Below, piece by piece: positions 1 through 5,005 of a stretch of DNA of 5,005 bases. The notes beneath the pieces are model-generated. The model was not told where the DNA came from, ran no database searches, and was given only the letters and a program-made list of their open reading frames with translations. Every line of letters begins with the position of its first letter. The first letter of the stretch is position 1. The DNA lies in NCBI GenBank assembly GCA_002401295.1, contig NVSR01000087.1:3317-8321 (forward strand), given 5' to 3'. The stretch is from SAR324 cluster bacterium (GTDB taxonomy: Bacteria > SAR324 > XYD2-FULL-50-16). A program made the position numbers and the translations under genes.

Positions 1-371
1 ACGGGTATTTCCGGCTTACCAATGGGATGAACCGTGGTAAAGCGGATAGATTGCCCCTCAGTTGTTCCCAGATTTTTTGGTTGCCAGTTGGAAGCTTCGG
101 GCCTTTGATAAACCATTTTCTTTAAGGGTCGCCAAAAGACTTTTCTCCATTTTTTGAATGCCCCAGGTACCAGTGTTTTGGTGACAGGAGGCAACTCCAG
201 ATCCAGGCAGGGTAATTTTCTCCGCTCTTGATCGCGAATCGTTTTGTGTATTTCACAGTCTTTATTTTGTTCCGCTTGCACGGCTGCTTCCAGCGTTGCC
301 CCATAAAGAGGTAGCAAACTGTAACAGAGTAGTATTATCCCCAAAGAGAGTTTTCTAAACGAGCCCTTCAT
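1..371 (-). CDS. Exported protein of unknown function, N-terminal part (runs off the left edge)
   Basis: I do not recognise this protein. The frame is open from the ATG at 371 to the window edge, giving 123 complete codons with no stop, so the C-terminus is missing. The N-terminus looks like a Sec signal peptide: a basic start (MKGSFRKLS), a hydrophobic core (about residues 9-23, GIILLCYSLLPLYG) and a plausible cleavage near the GA at 24-25. There is no lipobox around Cys16, so it is probably periplasmic or outer-membrane rather than a lipoprotein. The mature part is charged and carries two cysteines (Cys39 and Cys55) that could form a disulfide, followed by a basic, aromatic-rich stretch around residues 72-90. 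An in-frame ATG at 407 is an alternative start that would add 12 residues. It lies directly downstream of the lipoprotein gene (55 nt from 371, 19 nt from 407) and is probably in the same operon. Confidence 0.72.
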   Translation of the reverse strand, partial: MKGSFRKLSLGIILLCYSLLPLYGATLEAAVQAEQNKDCEIHKTIRDQERRKLPCLDLELPPVTKTLVPGAFKKWRKVFWRPLKKMVYQRPEASNWQPKNLGTTEGQSIRFTTVHPIGKPEIP

Positions 372-377
372 ATTATT

Positions 378-384
378 TCCTTCT
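378..384 (-). promoter_or_regulatory. Ribosome binding site for the start at 371
   Basis: AGAAGGA on the minus strand lies 6 nt before the ATG at 371, an ideal spacing. It supports 371 as the start, which gives a normal short signal-peptide n-region. The competing in-frame ATG at 407 also has a usable site (AAAGG at 413-417, 5 nt upstream), so the choice is not absolute. Confidence 0.6.
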
Positions 385-426
385 GCTTTTTTAATGGATG
401 GTTTCATGGCGACCTTTCGATTTCGA

Positions 427-2487
427 TTATTGAGGTTGATAAACAAAATCGGGGATTTGCAGCCCTTTCCACCGCTGCCCCACGGCCTGTCTGACTTCTG
501 CCTGACGAACACCAGTCTCCCTGGATAAAGCGAAGGCATAACGCAAGGCACTCAGACTGATTGCATCATCAGGACTGGCAATGCCTCGAATGAAAATATC
601 AACGACCCCTTGGTCATAACTCTTGGGTAACTCAGCTCTATTTTTGCGAAAAATCTGTCCGAAGAGATAATAGTCATACCAAGTAATCTCAGTATCTTTC
701 TTTTTAAGGTCAAAGACATGTTCCATATACAGGTCAATCAGAACTCTAACATCTCGCTGTAGGAAAAAACCGGCAAGCAGATTGCTGGATACCTTATCAT
801 GGAGTCGAAGGGCATTGCCAATAGCCAACCAGTATTTTTCATTAATTTCAAAGCTTTTCGGATCTTCCAGTGACTTCAAACAGAGCTCAGTGAAAAGCCC
901 TATATTTTTAAATTTGTTAGCAGAATTCGTCTTTTTAAAACTCTGACTCATGTCGGCACACATTGCCACGTGTCTTTTTGGATAAATCCGACTCAAAAAA
1001 GGACCGATTGTTTTCACATATTCTGTATGTTCTTTCTGAGTGAAATAGGTAATTTGGTTTTTAGTCAGCATGAATAGCACTTCGTAGAGCTCCTTCAAGC
1101 GACTCCGTTCAAAGTTTTTCAGGAAGGCATATTGTGCCGCGTAAGAGGCCATCTCTATAATGTGGGCAGCGGGCTCTTTCTCCCGTTCAACTCTAAATTT
1201 CTTACTCAGATATTTGCTTAGATACTCGGCAAACTCCTGTGGATATACAGAATACAGTAATGAATAATATTCATCACGATACTTCTTTTTCTGCAAGCGC
1301 ACTTTTGAGATTATGCTTTCAAAGAGCAGCCTTTTGGAGATCAATTGTAATCGATCCCGAAAGTCTCGGGGAAAGACTTGAGACAGAGTCCTCTGTAGTG
1401 GGGATTTCTCTCCGTTTGTCTCTCGCTCATACTCACGGACACTCTCAGTGTACCTCATTAATATTTTCAATACATTCAATGAATTTTTTGAAGATAATAA
1501 CATGGCATACTGAAAAGCACTGGGGAAATGATGATTGAGGGTAATACTTGCCTTCCGCCGGTTGAGGGATGTTGGAATCCCTTCTTTTTGTAATTCCGCC
1601 TCATTTCTCAGACTCAAAATTGACTCTTCAGTTAAAGATTCAAAATAGTCTGAGTCCGTTGATAAATAAGGACTGGATAAAGCCATTAGCAAATTAATGT
1701 TTTGACGAATGGCACTTTTTTCAGGAGCCGTTTTTTGGAGAACATACTTGTTCAATAACCGCCCGTTCAAGTCGATGAGGTAGCTCAAAGCCTCCTGACT
1801 GGGGACCAGAATTCTACGCCTTTGGATCACCCGATTGAGTGTTGGTAAATCGGTAATCCTGTCTTCCAAAAAATTAAAATAACGCATGAAAGTGGACTTT
1901 TCATCCCTGGATGTAAGATACACAGAGGCTAAAGCTGCCAGCGTTGCCTCCCTGAGATTTGCGTTATTTTCAATCTTTTTCAAATTCAGTCGCAGTCCCT
2001 CCATAGCTGCGATCCGTATAATGTCACTTTTTTTATCCTTGGGGTCTAAGCGTTTTAAAACAGAGATCATTTGTTTTATAGGGTCCTTTATACCCAATTT
2101 AATCAAACTGTTTACCGCATAGGCTCGTAAATAATATTGTGTTTCTTCTACTTGAAACCCTTTTTCTTCCCAATCCTTCTGCCTTTCCAAAGCAACAGGT
2201 GCCTGCCAGTGCTGCCTCAAATTATCGACTAAGACCTTATATTCAATGGGAGCATCCTTCTCCAAATCAATATTTTTCCGAGCCATAGTTACAGCGACTC
2301 TCATCGCCGAGCTTAAGATGCTTGGATCATTGACTTCACTTTTAATCAAGTCATTCAATACGGTAATATTCTCTATAATTTTGTCCTGATTGGTCTCATT
2401 CTCCATCTGATGAATATCCCCCACCGTGACACACCCGGATAAGAGAAAAAGAAGAGAGCAGGCCAAAAGGAGGAGGCGCAAGTTCAT
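427..2487 (-). CDS. Large helical (HEAT/TPR-like) outer-membrane lipoprotein of unknown function
   Basis: This encodes a 686-residue lipoprotein that I cannot assign to a named family. The N-terminus MNLRLLLLACSLLFLLSGC is a lipoprotein signal with lipobox LSGC. Cleavage before Cys19 and lipidation are expected, and Val rather than Asp at +2 suggests transit to the outer membrane. The rest looks almost entirely alpha-helical. Alanine/leucine-rich amphipathic stretches near residues 38-70, 117-146, 152-195 and 636-673 resemble HEAT or TPR solenoid helices; this is read by eye, not a domain hit. The middle is rich in Lys, Arg, Tyr and Phe. No catalytic motif or second membrane segment is apparent. 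The start is fixed by the signal peptide and by AGG at 2495-2497, 7 nt upstream. It has its own probable promoter at 2558-2586 and is followed closely by another exported-protein gene. A scaffold or interaction role in the envelope is inference only. Confidence 0.85.
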   Translation of the reverse strand: MNLRLLLLACSLLFLLSGCVTVGDIHQMENETNQDKIIENITVLNDLIKSEVNDPSILSSAMRVAVTMARKNIDLEKDAPIEYKVLVDNLRQHWQAPVALERQKDWEEKGFQVEETQYYLRAYAVNSLIKLGIKDPIKQMISVLKRLDPKDKKSDIIRIAAMEGLRLNLKKIENNANLREATLAALASVYLTSRDEKSTFMRYFNFLEDRITDLPTLNRVIQRRRILVPSQEALSYLIDLNGRLLNKYVLQKTAPEKSAIRQNINLLMALSSPYLSTDSDYFESLTEESILSLRNEAELQKEGIPTSLNRRKASITLNHHFPSAFQYAMLLSSKNSLNVLKILMRYTESVREYERETNGEKSPLQRTLSQVFPRDFRDRLQLISKRLLFESIISKVRLQKKKYRDEYYSLLYSVYPQEFAEYLSKYLSKKFRVEREKEPAAHIIEMASYAAQYAFLKNFERSRLKELYEVLFMLTKNQITYFTQKEHTEYVKTIGPFLSRIYPKRHVAMCADMSQSFKKTNSANKFKNIGLFTELCLKSLEDPKSFEINEKYWLAIGNALRLHDKVSSNLLAGFFLQRDVRVLIDLYMEHVFDLKKKDTEITWYDYYLFGQIFRKNRAELPKSYDQGVVDIFIRGIASPDDAISLSALRYAFALSRETGVRQAEVRQAVGQRWKGLQIPDFVYQPQ

Positions 2488-2518
2488 GACATTACCTAAA
2501 ATATCTGGAATAGGAATT

Positions 2519-2538
2519 TTTGAGGGAAGAACCTCAAA
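2519..2538 (-). other. Small hairpin in the lipoprotein gene leader
   Basis: On the minus strand TTTGAGG and CCTCAAA form a perfect 7-bp stem around a 6-nt loop (TTCTTC), between the inferred transcription start (near 2551) and the ribosome binding site. No T-run follows on either strand, so it is not an intrinsic terminator. It could affect mRNA stability or be chance. Confidence 0.3.
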
Positions 2539-2557
2539 TGCTGTTCTAATTGAAGGG

Positions 2558-2586
2558 ATTATTAACTTTTTTTTTATTCAATTCAA
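2558..2586 (-). promoter_or_regulatory. Sigma-70-like promoter for the lipoprotein gene
   Basis: On the minus strand TTGAAT at 2581-2586 matches the -35 consensus at 4 of 6 bases, and AATAAT at 2558-2563 matches the -10 consensus at 5 of 6, with exactly 17 nt between them. The spacer holds a run of nine A (2567-2575). Transcription would begin near 2551, giving a leader of about 64 nt. Because the region is AT-rich, chance matches are possible, but spacing and position are good. Confidence 0.5.
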
Positions 2587-2593
2587 CACTTTT

Positions 2594-2617
2594 TGATAAT
2601 TAAAGATATAATTATCA
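2594..2617. promoter_or_regulatory. 9-bp inverted repeat next to the -35, possible operator
   Basis: TGATAATTA (2594-2602) and TAATTATCA (2609-2617) are perfect inverted repeats separated by 6 nt. The site ends 8 nt upstream of the inferred -35 of the lipoprotein promoter, a usual place for an activator or a repressor dimer. No T-run follows on either strand, so termination is unlikely. The binding protein is unknown; resemblance to a Fur box is only partial. Confidence 0.35.
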
Positions 2618-2652
2618 TTATTAAAGTGCGGATTGTTACATAACAGGTAAGC

Positions 2653-2691
2653 TATATGAATATAGGCATCACCTAAGCCTATATTCATATA
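2653..2691 (-). terminator. 15-bp perfect stem-loop directly after nasA, probable mRNA 3' end element
   Basis: TATATGAATATAGGC (2653-2667) and its exact complement (2677-2691) flank a 9-nt loop. On the nasA transcript the hairpin begins 2 nt after the TAG stop. The stem is long but AU-rich, with its three G/C pairs next to the loop, and no T-run follows on the minus strand, so it is not a textbook intrinsic terminator. A 3'-end-protecting hairpin or a weak or Rho-assisted terminator fits the position. The next gene has its own promoter, consistent with nasA ending here. Confidence 0.45.
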
Positions 2692-2693
2692 AT

Positions 2694-4775
2694 CTACTTT
2701 ATATCTTGAATTTTTACCGCACAGTCCTTGAAAGAGGGCTGCGCTGAGTAGGGATCAAAGGAGGGGTTCGTTAGTTCATTAACTTCTTTATAATGCATTG
2801 GAATAAATAACTGTCTCTGCCCTATATGGGGTGTTATGAACACTCGTGCCTTAATACTTCCCCGCCGAGAAGTAATTTGAATCCAATCCTTTGATTGTAT
2901 ATTTAATTGACTGGCATCATGAGGATTGATTTCTACGTAGATTTCTTGCGGTGATGATTTTCTTAACAAGGCCGAGTTTTCCGTTCTAGTTTGAGTGTGC
3001 CACTGTGCTATCGTTCCTCTTCCTGTGAGTAATAGAAAGTCGTACTCATCATCAGGTGCTTCTGGGAGAGGCCTCGACTCTTCCGCAAGAAAGCGAGCTT
3101 TTCCATCGGGGTGAAAAAAGATGCCATCAGAAAACAAACGACGTTCTCTATCCTGTATTTCAGCCCCCTTTGGGAAGGGCCATTGGATTCCTCCTGCTTG
3201 ATCCAGAGTAGAATAAGCCTTGATACCCGAAAAGTCACAGGGACGGTTTTTGGAAAGTTTCTTGAGCAGCTGAAACACTGTTTCCGGCGTTTCCCACTTT
3301 TGTAATAATTCCTCACATCCCCAGTATTCAGCGATTGATTTAAAGATATAAAAATCAGCCTGTGCTTCTCCCGGTGCGGGGGAGATATTTTTAACTCTTC
3401 CAATGCGTCGTTCTGAATTAATAAAAGTCCCTTCTTTTTCTCCCCATCCGGCTGCCGGTAGCAACAAGTCAGCAAAATCCACTGTCAATGTATCATTGTA
3501 CATATCTTGAACGACAAAAAAATCAAGTTTCTCCAAGGTCTTCTTTAGCCTGGATTGATCAACCCAAGAGTGTAAGGGATTCGTTGCGATACACCAAAGT
3601 CCTTTGATTTTTCCTTGCTCAATCGCTTCCAGTATTTGGTGGTAAGGCAAGCTATTTTCAGTAGGAATGCTCTCCTGTGGAATCTCCAGAATCTCAGCAA
3701 CTTCTTTCCGATCGGCCTCATTCAAAAAATCACGCCCTCCCAACAGTCCGGTGGTATTGCTGAAAAGACGGGAACCCATGGCATTACACTGCCCCGTTAT
3801 GGAATTGGCTCCCGTGCCCGGACGGCCGATGTTACCCGTCATGAGTGCTAAATTAATCAGAGATTGTGCGGTACGAACTCCCTGATGACTCTGGTTGACC
3901 CCCATAGTCCACCAAAAAGAGACTCTTTTGCCTTGATGGATCAATGAAGCTAATTCCAGAACTTCCTGCTCTGCAAGCCCTGTTTCTAGTGTCAAACGCT
4001 CTAAAGGATAGTCACGGACCAAGCTTCGAAAGGAATCAAACCCATTTGTATTTTTTGCGATATAATCAGAGTCAATCCAAGAGGATTCAATCAGAATATT
4101 GGCGATCCCATAAAACAAAGTGAGATCCGATTTGGGCTGCAAAGCGAGATGATGGGTCGCTGCCAAAGCCGTCTTAGTTTTTCGTGGGTCAATCACGACT
4201 ATTTTGGGCTGATTAGGATTGCGACGAACCCTTTGCCACATCACAGGCTGTGCAATACAAGGGTTTGCACCTACAAAGATCAAAACATCCGATTGTTCAA
4301 AATCACTATAAGTATAAGGTGGTGCATCAAAACCAAAGGATTGTTTATAAGCCGTGACACTTGTAGCCATGCATTGTCTGGTATTGGCATCACCATGACG
4401 AATCCCCATTCCAAACTTTGTTAAAACGCCCAAAAAAGCCATTTCTTCCGTAGGAATCTGACCGGTACTCAAAAACGCTACAGACTCTTGCCCATGAGTT
4501 GCCTGAATTTTTTTAAACCTTTTTACAAATGTATTTAGGGCTTGGTGCCAACCAACCTTTTCCATGGCTCCTTGTTGATTGCGCAATAAAGGAGTCACAG
4601 CACGATTTACGGCGGAAAGGGGGGCAAGCGCTTCCCTACCTTTTAGACAAGCTTTCCCTAGATTAACAGGGTATGAGGCAACAGGTGATAGCTTGCCCGC
4701 CTTTTTCTCTTTCAAGGGAACTTGAAGAGAACAACCCGTCGAGCAATAACCACAAACCATATCCATGATAGTCAT
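2694..4775 (-). CDS. nasA: Assimilatory-type nitrate reductase, molybdopterin/[4Fe-4S] catalytic subunit
   Basis: This is a 693-residue cytoplasmic member of the molybdopterin oxidoreductase (DMSO reductase) superfamily, expected to reduce nitrate to nitrite for nitrogen assimilation. Cys8, Cys11, Cys15 and Cys43 (CGYCSTGC then GKACLKG) bind the N-terminal [4Fe-4S] cluster, and Lys45 is the conserved lysine between cluster and cofactor. Cys135 in NTRQCMATS is the expected molybdenum ligand, as in NasA, NarB and NapA. Cofactor-binding landmarks follow: IDPRKT (195-200), WWTMGVNQ (288-295), TGQCNAMGSR (327-336) and LLLPAAGWGEKEGTFINSER within 435-462. The C-terminal molydopterin dinucleotide-binding domain spans about 577-687, with TGRGTIAQWHTQTRT and FDPYSAQPSFKDCAV. 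There is no twin-arginine signal and no C-terminal [2Fe-2S] extension, as in the shorter ferredoxin-dependent or partner-dependent enzymes. The ATG at 4775 is preferred over the GTG at 4874, which would add 33 residues, because it has a strong ribosome binding site and places the Cys cluster at the N-terminus. Neither nitrite reductase nor transporter genes are in view. Another substrate is possible but less likely. Confidence 0.88.
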   Translation of the reverse strand: MTIMDMVCGYCSTGCSLQVPLKEKKAGKLSPVASYPVNLGKACLKGREALAPLSAVNRAVTPLLRNQQGAMEKVGWHQALNTFVKRFKKIQATHGQESVAFLSTGQIPTEEMAFLGVLTKFGMGIRHGDANTRQCMATSVTAYKQSFGFDAPPYTYSDFEQSDVLIFVGANPCIAQPVMWQRVRRNPNQPKIVVIDPRKTKTALAATHHLALQPKSDLTLFYGIANILIESSWIDSDYIAKNTNGFDSFRSLVRDYPLERLTLETGLAEQEVLELASLIHQGKRVSFWWTMGVNQSHQGVRTAQSLINLALMTGNIGRPGTGANSITGQCNAMGSRLFSNTTGLLGGRDFLNEADRKEVAEILEIPQESIPTENSLPYHQILEAIEQGKIKGLWCIATNPLHSWVDQSRLKKTLEKLDFFVVQDMYNDTLTVDFADLLLPAAGWGEKEGTFINSERRIGRVKNISPAPGEAQADFYIFKSIAEYWGCEELLQKWETPETVFQLLKKLSKNRPCDFSGIKAYSTLDQAGGIQWPFPKGAEIQDRERRLFSDGIFFHPDGKARFLAEESRPLPEAPDDEYDFLLLTGRGTIAQWHTQTRTENSALLRKSSPQEIYVEINPHDASQLNIQSKDWIQITSRRGSIKARVFITPHIGQRQLFIPMHYKEVNELTNPSFDPYSAQPSFKDCAVKIQDIK

Positions 4776-4783
4776 CTTATTTT

Positions 4784-4787
4784 CTCC
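4784..4787 (-). promoter_or_regulatory. Ribosome binding site that sets the nasA start at 4775
   Basis: GGAG on the minus strand (within TTGGAGAAAATAAG) lies 8 nt before the ATG at 4775. The upstream GTG at 4874 has only a loose purine stretch and would lie about 10 nt from the inferred transcription start. This favours 4775. Confidence 0.7.
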
Positions 4788-4809
4788 AATTTTAAGCAAT
4801 CTACTCTCT

Positions 4810-4832
4810 CTCATTCTCATTCCACTCATTCC
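4810..4832 (-). repeat. Purine-rich direct repeat in the nasA leader
   Basis: On the minus strand GGAATGAG occurs at 4832-4825 and again at 4823-4816, followed at once by AATGAG (4815-4810) and a GAGAGAG run. The repeats contain three ATG codons in frame with nasA. The first two have poorly spaced Shine-Dalgarno-like bases; the one at 4814 has GGA 6 nt upstream and cannot be fully excluded as a start. Confidence 0.45.
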
Positions 4833-4859
4833 TACCGATAGGCCGAAATCTTGATTGGA

Positions 4860-4882
4860 AATTCCTTTTCTCACCAGGAATT
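4860..4882 (-). other. Hairpin at the 5' end of the nasA leader
   Basis: On the minus strand AATTCCT (4882-4876) pairs perfectly with AGGAATT (4866-4860) around a 9-nt loop, GGTGAGAAA. It begins 2 nt after the transcription start predicted from the sigma-54 promoter. The loop contains the GTG that opens the longest reading frame. No T-run follows, so it is not a terminator; a 5'-stabilising structure is possible. Confidence 0.35.
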
Positions 4883-4894
4883 ACTTCTTTCTTC

Positions 4895-4911
4895 AGCAAT
4901 GGTCATACCAA
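4895..4911 (-). promoter_or_regulatory. Sigma-54 (RpoN) -24/-12 promoter of nasA
   Basis: The minus strand reads TTGGTATGACCATTGCT. Against the sigma-54 consensus YTGGCACGRNNNTTGCW, only two defined positions differ (the C of GGC and the C of CAC, both T here). The invariant GG (4908-4909) and GC (4896-4897) are present with the required 10 nt between them. Transcription should start near 4884, leaving a leader of about 109 nt before the ATG at 4775. Sigma-54 control by an NtrC-type activator is well known for nitrogen assimilation genes. The activator-binding sites would lie further upstream and are not recognised in the window; they may lie beyond its right edge. Confidence 0.72.
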
Positions 4912-5005
4912 AATAATTATTCCATTAATTTCAATAGAGTAATCAATTCATCTAAATGACAAAAATAACATTTTTAACTTTTCTTATTTTATTGAACGTT
5001 AATCT

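Noticed and set aside
122..304. Minus-strand 60-codon open frame
   Set aside because: It lies within the signal-peptide-bearing frame 1-371 in another phase, has no export signal or good ribosome binding site, and its composition looks random.
1239..1538. Plus-strand open frame of 99 codons, and others at 1886-2122, 3111-3305, 3615-3851, 3667-3885 and 4149-4424
   Set aside because: All are antisense to well-supported genes, with no domain, ribosome binding site or plausible composition; they are shadows of the coding strand.
2604..2622. Fur box-like sequence upstream of the lipoprotein gene
   Set aside because: The minus strand matches the 19-bp consensus at 13 positions, but the third hexamer is poor and the region is AT-rich. 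The 24-bp palindrome explains the symmetry better.
3008..3475. Minus-strand 155-codon open frame inside nasA (and 552-737 inside the lipoprotein gene)
   Set aside because: Same-strand out-of-phase frames overlapping a conserved reading frame. NasA motifs run uninterrupted through the region, so no frameshift is implied.
4776..4884. Nitrate-responsive antitermination leader (NasR/NasT ANTAR type)
   Set aside because: The leader has no terminator hairpin with T-run and no paired hexaloop hairpins. The weak second hairpin at 4831-4842 has only 4 bp.
4961..4975. AAAAAT-AAC-ATTTTT inverted repeat as a terminator
   Set aside because: The stem has only A-T pairs and a 3-nt loop, with no upstream gene in view; this is expected in AT-rich DNA.

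Overview
The window comes from a Gram-negative bacterium with AT-leaning DNA, particularly between genes. The evidence is a lipoprotein with a clear lipobox, a second exported protein, and a sigma-54 type promoter. The lineage cannot be fixed from the sequence. The nitrate reductase belongs to a type I recall from several Gram-negative groups (planctomycetes and various proteobacteria among them), so it does not decide the question. All three protein-coding genes lie on the minus strand, so they read from right to left.

From the right edge, positions 4776-5005 are non-coding. They hold a near-consensus sigma-54 (-24/-12) promoter, then a leader of about 109 nt with a small hairpin and a purine-rich direct repeat, then a strong ribosome binding site. 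This leads into nasA (4775-2694), a 693-residue molybdopterin/[4Fe-4S] nitrate reductase of the cytoplasmic assimilatory type. The longest open frame starts upstream at a GTG (4874), but the promoter position, the ribosome binding site and the family N-terminus all favour 4775. A sigma-54 promoter in front of a nitrate-assimilation gene suggests control by nitrogen status through an NtrC-like activator.

Positions 2488-2693 are the second intergenic region. A perfect 15-bp inverted repeat sits just after the nasA stop codon. Next come a 9-bp-arm palindrome and a sigma-70-like promoter with a 17-nt spacer, followed by a short leader hairpin. This promoter should drive an independent unit.

That unit starts with a 686-residue, mostly helical lipoprotein of unknown function (2487-427). 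It is followed closely by a second exported protein of unknown function (start at 371 or 407), which runs off the left edge. The two are probably cotranscribed and may work together in the cell envelope. Nothing in the sequence ties them to nitrate metabolism. No RNA genes, mobile elements, CRISPR arrays or prophage signs were seen.
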